NCBI GenBank assembly: GCA_031841125.1
Contig: CM063106.1
Span: 72,652,101-72,716,100, forward strand
DNA: 64,000 nucleotides
Source: Acanthococcus lagerstroemiae
Lineage: Eukaryota; Arthropoda; Insecta; Hemiptera; Eriococcidae
Reading direction: 5' to 3'
In this document: in pieces, positions 12,430 through 24,100 of the stretch
How positions within the stretch are numbered: the first letter of the stretch is position 1
Layout: every line of letters begins with the position of its first letter
Notes under the pieces: model-generated
Told to the model about the DNA's origin: nothing
Databases searched by the model: none
Seen by the model: the letters and a program-made list of their open reading frames with translations, nothing else
Made by a program: the position numbers and the translations under genes

Positions 12430-13580
12430 TTCTAATAGAATTTTTAGATTTCTGCTCCATGTGGAGCTGAAAGGATATGAATTAGAGAGAAAAAACACCC
12501 CTAAATGAATTTAACAGACCCGGTATCAGAATTCTTTAATGGGGGCAATTTTGTGGTATTGACCCTTGAAAAGTGACAGAAAACACTCTTTTGCGAGGGA
12601 AGCGAGGAAAATTTTATCATTTTTGTGTATAATTTCTATGAAAAATTATATTTCTGACAGTTATGGATTGGATTATCCCCTATATCTCGCCCCTTAAAAC
12701 TGGCTGTGGAATTCAGTAACGTTGCAAAGCCCATTTTCATCCAAAATTTTATTATTTGTGTTGGGATTTGAATTTCTACATTTCAGCCCTGCATTTTGTT
12801 TCAGTGTTTTGGGTTAGGGAGAAAATAACTCCTAAATAAATTTCACGACTGGAAACAATCGATTTTAACTTGAATTTTGTTGCTTGTACCAAAATTGAAA
12901 TTGGTGCGTTTTAGCACCCTGTGATGCTTAGGAGAGGAGCATGGGGCAATAATCTCAAAAATGGTTTTAGCGACCTGAAAAACCCCGATGGTGGTATAAA
13001 ATATGTGTCAGAAATTGATTTCAACATTCCTATGAAGCTCGAGAGATTTGGATTAAGAGGAAAATTATTTCAAAAATGGACTCAACGTCCTAAAAGATCC
13101 CAATTTTAATTTAAATTCTCTTAATTGTTCCAATATTGAAATTGGCGTATTTTAGCCCTCTGTAGTGCGAGGGGGGGGGGTTTATCTAAATTCTGCTTAT
13201 TATACCAAAATTGAAATTAGTGCACTTCAAGTCCTTGTAGCGCTCAAAGGGAGGGGTTAGAGGGAAAACAACCTTGAGAATAGATACAGCTTTCCAAAAA
13301 ATCCCCGTGGTATGATGACACTCGTCGGAAATTTCTGGATTTCAGCTCCCCTGTGGAGCTCGAGGGGCGCGGTTTAGGGAGAAAATCTCAAAAAGGGATT
13401 CATGGAGCTAAACCCCCCCCCCCGTGAGAACATAAGATCCCTCGAAAATTTAATTTCTATGTTTCAATTTCCCTATAAAGCTTGAGCGGCGAGGGTTAGG
13501 AGAAAAGTAACCTCGAAAATAGAGTCCACGTTTTCGAAATTGCCAAAGTCCATGTTTGTAGTTCAAATTTAATCATCGTA
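12430..13580. repeat. Degenerate tandem repeat
   Basis: Recurring blocks of 'ACCAAAATTGAAATTGGTGC', 'TTTCAGCTCCCCTGTGGAGCT', 'GGGTTAGGGAGAAAA' and 'CTCAAAAATGG...' return several times at intervals of about 150-250 bp with heavy substitution. Poly-G and poly-C runs lie at 13171-13180 and 13413-13423. No coding function is evident. Confidence 0.55.
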
Positions 13581-15693
13581 CGTTGAATATTAATTTCAGT
13601 TACCTTTTCTCAAAAATCTATCGCATTGCATTGGCGCAGGAGGCAGTCCCCCCTACACACTATGGACTGGTCCTAGTGTTGTGAATTTTTTTCCGTTGTG
13701 AATATTGTGATTAGTTCTGCTCACGTCAGCTCTGCTTTTAGTTTTCCATCGCGCGTTTCATAATACGTCACTTCAGTAAACACCGAATTATTGTTTATGT
13801 TGTTAATTTTACGATTGTTTTTGATTAGGTTGTGTACTGATGAAGTCGTAAATTCATTATAATGAGCAAATGATTTCGCAAAAGTCAAGTTACGTTGTTT
13901 TTTTCTCGAAAATTGAACAAAAAAGTTCTTTAGAAGGGTCTTGAGACGTGATATTTAAATCCACGTTCGCGTAGCTCATTTCCTCATACTCTAATTAAAT
14001 TACTCTGAAATTTTAAATAGATTTTCCCCAAACCGCCACCTTTGTTTGCACTTGTGCTTTTTTCAAAGCGACGCCATCAATTGGTAGGCCTGCGTGGCTT
14101 GACAATTAAAATATTAACTCATTATGGTGAAAAATTAACGCGTTCGTATTGCGCTCAACTGCATGTCACCGAATTAGTGAAGGTCCCCGGGTGGGACAGA
14201 GGCGGCATTAAATATAAAACGATCCCTGGGACGTCTCCGTACCATCATGAACGTTTTATAGTCGGATGCCATAAACACGATGAGACGCGATTATTGCTCG
14301 ATAAAAATATGAAAATGAATGGTGACATCGTGCCCACTGCATTTACCAGTTGCACTCGAACAGCGGGACAGGGCCGCACGCATACGCTGACCCCAGTGAG
14401 TGAAATTTCTTAGTCTACGAGCAGAAGTAACGGGTACTAGTCGATGGTACCGATTTATGTATACAGTCCGTAATTAAATAAACGTTACAGTCTTCGTACA
14501 CGAGATAAAATGTCATCTAAACTCTTTTTTGGTTTTACGTCCCTCCTGCCGCGGTCGTTCTGATTTTCAAAAAGAGCAAATGATTACCTGTACGAAATAT
14601 GTTTAAGCCGAGTGGGTAATTGATAATGTGTATACAGAGTACGGAGTAACATTGCAGAGTTGAGTTATAAAATGGAAATAATGAGTGTGCGGGACTGGTA
14701 TTGAAAAAAAAAAAGGGTGTGTATGTAGACTCTTTGTAAAGTAACGCACTAAGTTAATAACTGCGTGCACGCGATTCTTTGAATATAATATGAAAAAGAA
14801 ACACGTCGGCTCGCGGTCCGACTAGGTGGTTCTCAAAGTTCCACCTCAATGGTTTGGTACGTGCGGTTGTAATTGAGACCGAGAAGTCATACGCGTCATT
14901 TGAGAAACTCAGGTCGACGAACGACCCCGTCGACGGAAGTAAGAGGTGACGCGACGCCCGCGGTTTCGTATTTTTACAATTTTAGACCGCAGTTAATGAG
15001 AAACCCTGTTCCTGTCGTACATAGTTGATAATATAGTTATACGAAGACAGCTGTTGCTGCGAGTACATGGACTGTTTTTTTCTTTTTACTCTCCTAAATT
15101 ACGATTCGTGACAGTCTGGGTGTTTATGAGGTATGTTCTGTTATCAAAACAATATATCCATGTTGAAGGCTGTTTCAGTCGTCATTCCCTCAGAGACGTG
15201 TAATTTGGTCCCGTTTCTGATATCTTCTCGGGGTGGGTAATAATCGACACTGGGTTGATAACTTGACGTTTGTAGTGAGTATACCTTCTCGCGTGTTGGT
15301 TCGTGTGTGACTGCATGAATCGTAGACATTTACAAGGCCTATGGCGTGAATCCTTGTAGAACTGGCTTAGGACCCTTAGTTATTACTGTTTTACCGCATA
15401 TCACCGGAGAAACTTCGTATAGGATGCGAAAGGAAGAGATCAATCAGGCTAGAACTGCCGAAGTTCTCAGATGTTAGCAACTTAAGACGAAAGTTATCAA
15501 GAATCTCTGAACAGCAAGCTTCTTGACATTTCCACTCTTCTTGATAGAACTGATGTTGGGTAAAAATTGAAGTTCGCGTGTATAACGCTGGAAAAGAGGT
15601 GCTTGGGACTGCCAAAAAGAAAAATCCTGACTGGCTCCGTGATAATGAGAATACTACTAAGTCATTGAAGTATGCCACTTTGATACCGTCACG
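13581..15693. other. No supported gene; CpG-rich unique blocks
   Basis: Roughly 13720-14520 and 14780-15000 are CpG-rich and not visibly repetitive. A 123-codon plus-strand frame (14042-14413) ends near a CCAGTGAGTG donor-like sequence, but no domain or matching acceptor was recognised. Candidate conserved non-coding or exonic sequence only. Confidence 0.35.
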
Positions 15694-15935
15694 AATTCTG
15701 TACTCTGTTCGTAAATAGAAAGGGTCAATGTGAATAAAGACGCGAACACTAGCACATGCACACAAACGCAGAACGTAATTCTCTGTAAGATGATAACACT
15801 AACATACATATGTACATCAATACATACAATCAACAATCGAGTACTTACACGTACCCACTTCACACCGCGGATACTGCGAGTTCCATAATGTTTGTTTACA
15901 TTGACCCTTTCTATTTGCAAGCAGAGTGTAAGGAC
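15694..15935. repeat. Inverted repeat, MITE-like
   Basis: Arms at about 15690-15745 and 15890-15945 share AAATAGAAAGGGTCAATGT in opposite orientation, with matching flanks (ACTCTG and GAATT). The spacer is about 150 bp. This could be a small transposon or a hairpin transcript. No target duplication was found. Confidence 0.5.
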
Positions 15936-16009
15936 AAAATTCTTAAGGCAGCAAAATGAGCTCCAAAAAGTCACCAGACAACTAAAGAACTCATGTTTGT
16001 TGAAAACAA

Positions 16010-16685
16010 GAAGTATACTCAGTAGTATAACTTCATAGTAACAGGAGTGTATCATACTCAAATTAAAAAATTTCCTTAGAAATTTCGATTAACGATACCG
16101 GCTGCAGAGTGCAGTCGCGCAGCAAAGATCAAGATCAATGAGGAAATGGCTGGACGTATATGGGGGGGGGGGAGATAACGTTTGGTACGAACACAGTTTT
16201 CGCTCAAGCATACTCAGGTCAGTAATATGACGTCATAGTGACAGGAGTGTATCATACCCTATGGGCATTTCTATTAACAACACGGCTGCAGGCTGCAATC
16301 GCACAGCAAAGATCAAGATGATGGCTGTAAGAATGGCGGGGGGAGGGCGTTACTGTTTTCTCTCTAGAATACCAATGGCTGTAAGATGTCAAACTCTTAG
16401 GCATTGCAAATAAATCGGCTGCAGATTGCAGCCGTGCAGCAAAGATTAAGATCAATGAGCATATGGCTGTAAGGAAAATGTTAGAGCGCACTCTGTACGA
16501 CTCTTTACTCAACCATGCCTCCACCATTTCGATATACTATACGTCTGTCAAATACTAATGGCTATTTGTACTTTAAGAACTTTCAACTTTGAAGTCTCTA
16601 TGATCGTAAATTCCAGCGCGATTCGATGAATGTTCGTGGGTTGCAGCCGCGCAGCAAAGATCAAGATCAATGAGCACATGAATAG
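16010..16685. repeat. Tandem repeat with a CTGCAG core, four units
   Basis: The block GGCTGCAG..TGCAG.CG, GCAGCAAAGATCAAGATCAA, then TGAGCA.ATGGCTG recurs at about 16100, 16281, 16418 and 16640. The first two units also share an upstream flank (GACAGGAGTGTATCATAC). Spacing is about 140-220 bp. The open frames across this area are by-products of the repeat. Confidence 0.75.
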
Positions 16686-17500
16686 AAGAAAAAATAATTT
16701 TCATGGAAATGTGGACCACTGAACTGAATTTTGACCATGAAGAGTTAAATCATATTGATTGACTTCAGGCAATACGTACAACTGAACTGAACTGTGAACT
16801 GAACTGGAATCAAGCTCAGTGTCGGTAGGAAATAGGATGGGTGGGTCAGCCAATAAACATATCCATGTCAAAAGCAGAGGAACTGCAAAGCTACTACAAC
16901 AATCAGCAAGACTACTGCAGTTTCGGTCGGGCAGTAAAGGAGCAATATGCCCCCCCCCCCAAGAAACCTCTGATGTAAAAAGTAGCAACGGGAACCTATT
17001 AAAAGAGAGTATGAAATTGAAAATAGGTGGATGGAACACTTTAATAAGCTTCCGAATCAGAGAAGGCCAGTAGACGCTGCTGGCTCTTTATCCAGAATTC
17101 CACAGTATCCTGTTATGGAACAGTTTGATAGCCCGTCTACCCTTGAAGAGCTCAAGATAGTGCTTAAAGACACGTCCAATGGAACGCTCTGGAATAGATG
17201 GAATTGCGGTTGAGTTGCTAAAACATGGTGGCCCATTCTTAGAAGAATTATTACTGCAGCTTATTTTGAAAATCTGGGGCAGTTCCAGAAGATTTCAGAA
17301 CAGCTGACATTATCACAATGTACAAAAAGAAAGCTGATGTACATGACTGTGGGAACTACCGTGGTATCTCATTATTGGTTATTGCTGGAAATTGATGTAT
17401 TCAATAACCGCCTCTCTCAAGATTGTTGAAAGTGTTGCTCCATTTTCTTAAGTTGACTTTTGACAGAATAGAGGGATGACTGCTGATATGATCTTTACAC

Positions 17501-17863
17501 CAAATACACTGGACTACTAATGCCTAAAACTCCCATTTAAAATATACTGAGCGCTTTCAGACTCATCATACAGCGCGATCTAGTGGCAGGGTTTGTTACC
17601 ATAATAATTTAGCATTATGCTGGATTTACACCAAAATTATAAGCATGCTATTAACAAGTTATGCCTTAACATTTTAAATGTAGCGTACTTGTTAATAGCA
17701 TGCTTATAACTGTGGTGTAAATCCAGCATTATGATCAACAGAAAACACCAACACTAGATGGAGCGAAATACCCACACAATGAATGGCGTACATTAGTACC
17801 AAACCCTGCCACTTGGATGTTTGTAACATCGTTGTTTCTAGTATTAGTAGTCCAGTGTATTTG
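17501..17863. mobile_element. Palindromic MITE inserted in the LINE
   Basis: Termini CAAATACACTGGACTACTA and its inverse (17845-17863) bound 363 bp. An inner pair of arms of about 47 bp (near 17620-17668 and 17690-17737, TGCTGGATTTACACC and complement) forms a strong hairpin. TTTACAC (17494-17500) and TTTATAC (17864-17870) look like a 7-bp target duplication with one change. Removing the element lets the LINE sequence resume at the same point, which supports the ends. Confidence 0.85.
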
Positions 17864-18497
17864 TTTATACTGTGGCAATGAATAGAAAAGGCTTATGAGC
17901 AGAATGTACACTTCTTGATTGCATTTTTGTTGACTTGGAAAAAGCATTCGATACTGTGGATAGAAACACCTTATGGAGTGTTTTGAGAAGTTTGGCTTGC
18001 CCTCGAAAGACATGTTGCAGGTGATTAAGGATCTACACGCTGAAAACACAGCGAGAGTTTACTTGGTCAAGGTCCCAACCCGCCTTTTCAAATATGTGGT
18101 GTCCGACAGTGATGCGTATTAGCTTCCACACTATTCATAGCATTTCCAAATGCAGTGCTGCACCTGGGTGACACAAAATGAGCAGCCAGAAATGTGTGCA
18201 TCAGATCGACGAGTGACGGAGATATATTTGACTTACATATTACGGAGCTTCAGTACGCTGATGATTGTGCACTAGTTACGATCTTCCAGGAACAAACCCG
18301 GGAAACAATCACGGGGTTCAACGATGCCTACACTGCACTCGGGATGAAAGTAAATGCTCGCAAGACCATGATCCTGATGTTATCAGAAGCAGAACCACAA
18401 TTTGCAGTTGGCTAAGACGCCTTGGAAAGTGTATGCTCCTGCTGATACCTTGGAAACTCTGTAACAAAATAGCTTCACATGTACGTTGAAATTCAGA

Positions 18498-18737
18498 CAG
18501 AGACGCCAGAGATGGGGGAAGAAAGAGGGGCATTTGTCCTCTCACTCAACCCTCAATCGATCAAACTCAAATTACAGATACTTAATTGAATTAAAGTCCA
18601 TTATTAATTACGCAGGCCTTCTGTAATTTTTTTCCAATGAATATTTCAGTCGCTATAGCTACATACTGTAGTTATTTGTCCTGAAAATGTCTTCATTAGC
18701 CCCCCCCCCCGGGGGGATGTTTCTTCCGGCACCCCTG
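18498..18737. mobile_element. hAT-type MITE inserted in the LINE
   Basis: 240 bp with ends CAGAGACGCCAGA and, inverted, CAGGGGTGCCGGA. A perfect 8-bp duplication AATTCAGA (18490-18497 and 18738-18745) flanks it. Excision of the element plus one duplication restores a LINE frame reading VEIQTRIQAALRAIY across the site. It includes an 11-C/6-G run at 18700-18716. Confidence 0.9.
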
Positions 18738-19290
18738 AATTCAGACAAGAATCCAGGCCGCATTAAGAGCCATCTACAAACTGGTGCTAAGAGTCATCTG
18801 CTATCATGGCATATCCATCTCAGCCAAGATGGCAGTATACAGAGCTGTTGTTATCCCAACTTTTCTCTATGGCAGTGAAACGTGCATTTCACACTGAATA
18901 CAAATTGAGCAGCTGGAGAAGACCCACTAGTGGCAACTCAGAAAGATACTAAGAATAAGATGGGACAGTTTCATTTCGAATAAAGAAGTTCTGAGATGTG
19001 CCAAACTCCAGCCAATTGAAGTAATTTTCGAAAGGAATCAGCTCAGATGGTTTGGACATGTCTGCTTTATGGATGATACAGAGCTACCTTAGGTCTTTGG
19101 TTGCTCTTCTTGGAAAACTAGCTTGTGGATGAAAGAGGCTAGGTGGGGAAAACGCACCAAGATCAAATGAAGGCGTTGCTCGAGAAAGCAAATCTAATAT
19201 CTGTCTGGCAACTCATAATCAATGATCGGAAAGCCTGGAGAACAAGGGTTAATGACTATAAAGGACATGAATATCATATTGCTTGTTCAG

Positions 19291-19567
19291 GTTCGTTGGG
19301 ATTTTCCCAAAAACGTAGGATGCATTTTTTTAAATTTGTATTCGCTTTTTCGCCCGTTCGTGATGAATGAAATGGTTTTTACGTTCGGTGGTTCTCGGTC
19401 CTTTTTTCGACCGAGGGTCTGGTTGTTGCGGTGTGGGGTGGCATTCTTGAGCAATGGCTAGAGAAGGCTAGTTGTAGCAAAACATGTTGTAATTTGAGCG
19501 CTGAGTAAAAAAATTTATTAAAGTGTTTCTGCTCACATTGTTTTTGTGTATTATTATTTTTTTACAG
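19291..19567 (+). other. GT...AG-bounded segment interrupting the LINE
   Basis: LINE-like sequence stops at about 19290 (TTGTTCAG) and resumes after 19567. The 277-bp gap starts GTTCGT and ends in a T-rich tract with TTTACAG, as an intron would. It may simply be another insertion with chance borders; no target duplication or inverted ends were found. Confidence 0.35.
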
Positions 19568-19738
19568 TTCGTGCTCTATTAGAAACAAACATTGCTCGAC
19601 ACTAATCAAACACTCAACCGACCGAATACGAATGAGCTACATATGTGGACGGAAGATCACATCCATGATTAGACAAATCTCACATGTCAAGACACACATA
19701 CGTCGAAAAGTGAGACAAAAGCTATGGTCAGAATAGAC

Positions 19739-22498
19739 TGGCTAGAGAAGAAGAAGGATGAGCTTTTTCGAATGCTAAATCAATTATGTGACTACTCTGG
19801 TACGTGAAAGAATGAATGAACGTTCTTCGCCTTCGCCGGCCTTCACCAGGCAGTAGGCCCCGTCACGCGCCTGTGAATCAGAAGTCAAAATTACATGAAT
19901 CACTGATCGATTCGGCGAACCCGATAGAGCATTTTATAATGTTGGCGTCTCAGCGAATCTCGCACGGGCATGGACCGCGCCGTGGTCTCAGAAAAAGCGG
20001 TTAGGTGGGTCGAGAAACAAGTTTCGTACAAGTAGCCGATGTTGTGTCGATACTTCATGTAAAAATTTGCCACTGGCTTGTCTGTGACTCGGCTGATTAA
20101 AATGAAGATTATAGATGCCGTCGCATGCGACTGTGTGATTCTGAAACATGCGAACTGTGGGGCTTACAGGTGTTAAACGATCGCCGTTAGGCCGTTTTTT
20201 ACGATTTGCTCGCATGATTTCTAGCTATTATGTACGTAGGTGGAGAGTGAAAACTGCATAGGCATGTAGTTGGTGTTCGATTACATAGTTGCAAAATGCA
20301 TGTATCGCCTTTCCAGGTTGGAGGACGCGAAGCGACGTGACATGACATGTGCGCGGTATGGAATGATTTTCGAAATTTAATGTGGCAGGTTGCGAGTGCT
20401 TTCTCGTTTCATTACAGCGATCCGAAAGTGACCTTCTTAGCGGAGACCATGGGTGGAAAATGTGGATGCGAACTGCTGTACCGTGGATTCTGCATTCAGG
20501 TTTTGAAGCCCACACTAGAGTTTGATGTGTGGGCAGGCTCGTACTTCGCGTGTAATGTTATATGCTCAGAACTGGTGAGTGGTTTCCGTTCTGGAGGTGT
20601 AAGTTATGAAGTTGTATTAAAACTGAGTTGTAGGTACATACGCAAGAAAGATTGGAACTGAGACCTTGCAAACTTTAGGGATTTTGGACAGTAGCACCGC
20701 AGCGAGGACAGTAGTGTCACACCCTCCCCGCGGTTCAACGAAGGAAAATGGTAAGGATAAGAGCTTGCTATCACGCAATGTCCACTTCCCTTCAAATCAG
20801 AGAAAGGGAAAGGGTTTATTCTCTTCTGAAAGCGTCCAATTAGCTTACCTATTATTATCTCATATTTTTTTCGCTTGTTTACATTTACGTACTAATATTA
20901 TGGGTATCTAGGTAGGCCCGGTTCTAGAATCCATCTGTGAGTTGAAGTTTGTGGTGTTACCCCCAAAAAAATATATAAGACATTTATTTGTCAGCGAACA
21001 TTTTGAGATTTTTAGGAGCAATTCGGCGAGAATTCCGTTTTTTTAGTACGCATGGCAATTTCCAGCAAGTTTTCATTGGCCCTGCTGTTCTGCTTTCTGG
21101 TTGTTTCCATCTCAGGTCACAAAATTTTTTTCTCATTCCGTCGGCAGTGATATCCGTCTGTTCACTAGCAATATCGTTTGATTTCGTTCTCGATCCTTAT
21201 TTTAAAGGACATCTTCAACAGTTTGTTGGAATATTTGTCATTGTAGACATGTAACTAAAATACACTGTTTGACGGGGGTGAGCCAAACTTGCTACTTAAT
21301 TCAACCAAAAGTAAATTTTAATGAGTGCGATCTCCTGTGAATACCTTGACTTCAGACAATGATCTCTTCAAACATTTTCATTTTCGAAACCTCCGATTTA
21401 ATTTATCACACTGGCCACAACTGTATCATCAAGAGTATTACTGTTCATAGTCTCTTTTAGTTTCTTCAGAAATGTATTGCATAAAATGGTTCAGTCGTAT
21501 CAGTTGGGCTTAGTACATTTAGGTCAATTATTTTGAATAAATACCAGTTGTGTTTAGAGAGATCAATAATTTCTCGAATTGGCGAATTTTAATCTTTCCC
21601 CACTAGTTCTTATAGTTATTAACCGTACTAAAAGTAAGTTGATTAATAAAGAAAACGATGCCAATATTCCATTATAATCTAAAATTATGTTGCCAATGAA
21701 TTATTCTATCTTACCAACCCCTTCTCCCTTCCGCCGAATTGGGAATTTTTTTTTTCACCCTCGAGGTAGTTAGTTAGTGGAAGAGAGATAAGCAACTGGA
21801 GTTTTGAACAAATTGCACGGCTGCACCTTTTCCTTATAATGCCTTCCACAGTAAGTGTTAGTGAAATTTTCTTCACGTCACTTGATGTTTCGTTGGGTTA
21901 ATGTTATCACATCATTTACTTTTTCTCTCGAGGAGGTAGGAGAGTAATTCTTAAGATCTGCTCTGACTCTTCAGTCTCCAGTGTCGACCTTGCCTTGTCG
22001 GCTAGTCAGCGGTCGCCGACAAACGGGCCCGAAGAATTAATAAAGAGGCCTAGCGAGTTCAAAAATACATACATTTCCTTGGCGGAAATTGTCAGGGGTC
22101 TTGCCCGACTAGATGACTCAATAGCTGAAGGCCCAAAGTTAGACTAACCCAACGCTGCAATCATCACTGCTCATTTAAGAATATTTTAGGTCTCTCATGT
22201 TATATTGTAAGCTCTTGACGGGATTTCCAAACGTATTAATTCAGGACCGCGCTAAAACTGTTCAAGATTCGTTAATGACTCAACTCTTGTTTGAGACTTA
22301 TTGACTCTAAGACTCTTTTAAGACCGTTTACAATTCCAGAGTGCGAAGAGGCACCACGAATACTTCGGGATGCTGAGATCAAATTTTTGAATCCTGAGTG
22401 GATACATAAACATGCACTAATGCTTAAATTCGGGACACTAAACTAGACAGTAAGGACACTAAACATTAGGTAGATATGCTCATTCGGAATTTCGGAGC
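19739..22498. other. No supported gene
   Basis: Mostly unique sequence. Frames of up to 104 codons at 20228-20661 overlap on both strands without domains. 22200-22330 is a degenerate stretch rich in GACTCTTAAGA-like words, as also seen at 32.3-33.2 kb. Confidence 0.45.
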
Positions 22499-22575
22499 CC
22501 AACTAGTCCGATGATGTTGAGTTCGACTACGCGGAGCTGCCGCGTAGTCAAACTCTGCATCATCGGACTAGTTGG
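22499..22575. repeat. Near-perfect 36-bp hairpin
   Basis: Arms 22499-22534 and 22540-22575 pair at 33 of 36 positions around a 5-nt loop (AGCTG). The outer part reads CCAACTAGTCCGATGATG. It may be a foldback remnant or the core of a larger palindromic element with the inverted termini just downstream. Confidence 0.9.
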
Positions 22576-22612
22576 ACTTCAAAATTTATAATGTTTGTTT
22601 CAATATAATAGA

Positions 22613-22839
22613 GGTTCGAGAGTACCTATAGTATACTAAGGGCACAATTTATTATTATTCCTCTTTGGTCGCCGATGCGATACTCGAAAACGGTGGAGTC
22701 CGAGGCCAGGAGTGCGGTATCTGGGGAGCCACTTTGGCATACGTGCATCGCCATACGCTCCACTGAACATTATTATTATTCCTTTAAACAAAGTAAATAA
22801 ATAGTGCCCTTAGTATACTGTAGGTATGTATTCTCGACT
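22613..22839. mobile_element. MITE with inverted termini
   Basis: Left arm 22613-22646 and right arm 22803-22839 are inverted copies (GTATACTAAGGGCAC and complement, continuing to TCGAGA). The arms continue weakly outward into TTCAATATA. A separate SINE-like insertion sits in the middle. Confidence 0.75.
22663..22771 (+). mobile_element. Short SINE-like repeat, copy 1
   Basis: About 105 bp containing GATGCGATACTCGAAA and CACTTTGGCATACGTGCAT. Related copies lie at 23828-23925 and 33646-33745. The direct repeat ATTATTATTCCT at 22651-22662 and 22772-22783 looks like a target duplication, so this copy was inserted into the MITE. On the complement, TGCCAAAGTGGC and TTTCGAGTATC resemble degenerate pol III A and B boxes; that is inference. 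Confidence 0.75.
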
Positions 22840-23827
22840 CACTATATATTGAAGCCTACTAGCCCAGATCCGCGTATTATTTACCCAGTTTTCGGTGGTG
22901 TCTTGATGTTTTTCCTGATCATAATTCAGTTGACCCAAACTGAAAAGATTTTTCGTACCTACTTTTTATGAAGTATCAAAACCATTTCACAAAATCAAGG
23001 GATACAGCTGCAAATTACTTCTGAAATACTGAAATCGCATTAAGGGTTGTAGTTGTAAAATATGATGAGCTTCAATATGGCGGCTCGAGTGTACGCGTAT
23101 ATAGTTTAATGTAGGCTATAGTGTCCTTACATAAATATTATTGAGTCATAATCGCACGATCAGGAAATGGAAAATTCATCTATCATGTGTGATTGGCAAC
23201 ATGCGAGATGATAAACTCGCTGACGTTTTTATGATCTCATACATCGAATTCATGCGTAATTGGTTTAATCAGTGTAATTCCAGTCCGCATATCAGAATTG
23301 AAACTGTGGGATGGTGAGTTCCTCCTTGTTGCACACGTGTATTTATCTGTCCCACCCAAGTGATGTGTGAGTACCTACTGTAAGATTAACAGCAGATTTT
23401 CATAGTATTTGTGCAACTATCCGATCTCCACCAGGGATGCCAACTGACTATGATCTGAAAAAAATGTACATAAAATGAAATCGAAGGGTTAATGTGCGTA
23501 AGCATATGAAATGTACCTATAAACCTTGCATATCGACGTATAGAATCCAGTGGTACCATTTTAGGTACGGCTACCTCAGTTAGTCGGGTCAAATTTGCGC
23601 TGACCCATTCTGGTGCAGGTTTCTAGAAATTAATAAAGCAGACTGTCAAAAGAAAATTCGAAGTCGCAGATTGGCTAGAATTTTCAAGGTCTTTGTCCAG
23701 CACGGTTCAGTAGAAGATTTTCTCTGCATTACATGCATTATCTTTGAGTGTTCTAGTTTGGACAGTTACTAATTGCAGAAATACTTTTTTTTACAATTTT
23801 TATAATTTGTGTATCTGCTCCATGGTT
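22840..23827. other. No supported gene
   Basis: Unique AT-rich sequence with only one small frame and no recognisable content. Confidence 0.5.
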
Positions 23828-23925
23828 CGTCCCTCTGATCACTGATGCGATACTCGAAAGGGGATTTTCCAGGGCCAGGGTCAGTCACTTTGATATACGT
23901 GCATCACTATGCGCTCACCAAACAT
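23828..23925 (+). mobile_element. Short SINE-like repeat, copy 2
   Basis: Same repeat as 22663-22771: GATGCGATACTCGAAA is intact, and TTGATATACGTGCATCA corresponds to the second conserved block. The middle is diverged and shorter. No target duplication was seen. Confidence 0.7.
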
Positions 23926-23939
23926 CTACTCCCTGGTTC

Positions 23940-24098
23940 TGTAGAGCCTTAGACATTACTCGTATTTCATTGAGCCGAAAGCCTTATTGTAGTCTGTAAA
24001 AGCCAGGTGTATGTTTTGAGATCGTAGTCGTGCGTTCTTTTCAGGATCTGATTCTGTAGCATGCGGTGAGTTTTTCTAGGAGGTAAGCGATAAGCGTA
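23940..24098 (-). pseudogene. LINE reverse transcriptase fragment
   Basis: On the minus strand the peptide runs RSQNIHLAFTDYNKAFGS, matching the first catalytic motif of non-LTR reverse transcriptases (usually LAFIDYEKAFDS, with the Asp kept here as D of TDY). LLEKLTACYRI precedes it, as in the same family. It is a short fragment cut by the MITE at 24101. It differs from the LINE at 16.9-19.7 kb. Confidence 0.55.
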
Positions 24099-24100
24099 GA

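Larger units (their letters stand above)
16855..19738 (+). pseudogene. Non-LTR retrotransposon reverse transcriptase, nested insertions
   Basis: A plus-strand LINE ORF can be followed across many frameshifts and stops. In order: an RW.EHF-like stretch near 17031; DGIAVELLKHGG (about 17195-17233); YKKKADVHDCGNYRGISLL (about 17320-17380); FVDLEKAFDTVDR (about 17922-17963), the first catalytic Asp motif; LQYADDCALV (about 18247-18276), the YADD active site; VYRAVVIPTFLYGSETC (18835-18885); LRWFGHV (19042-19062); and near 19632 a YICGR...SH...H C-terminal finger-like segment. Reverse transcriptase and the thumb and C-terminal regions are present. The endonuclease N-terminus is not visible, so the copy is probably 5' truncated. 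Two MITEs and one further segment interrupt it. Clade is not certain; no RNase H is seen. Confidence 0.88.

Noticed and set aside
13836..13860. CTGATGAAGTC resembling a hammerhead ribozyme core
   Set aside because: No stem II followed by the GAAA core element could be built here, nor at the similar CTGATGAG at 51980 or CTGATGAA at 33219.
14042..14413. 123-codon plus-strand frame ending near a donor-like site
   Set aside because: No recognisable domain, no matching acceptor and no neighbouring exon. Left as unproven.
16010..16685. CRISPR-like spaced repeats
   Set aside because: The blocks are about 50 bp with irregular 90-170 bp spacers in a eukaryotic setting, and no cas genes are present.
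21889..22155. CGTTGGGTTA and TAACCCAACG as inverted termini
   Set aside because: Only about 10 bp match, with no target duplication or further pairing.
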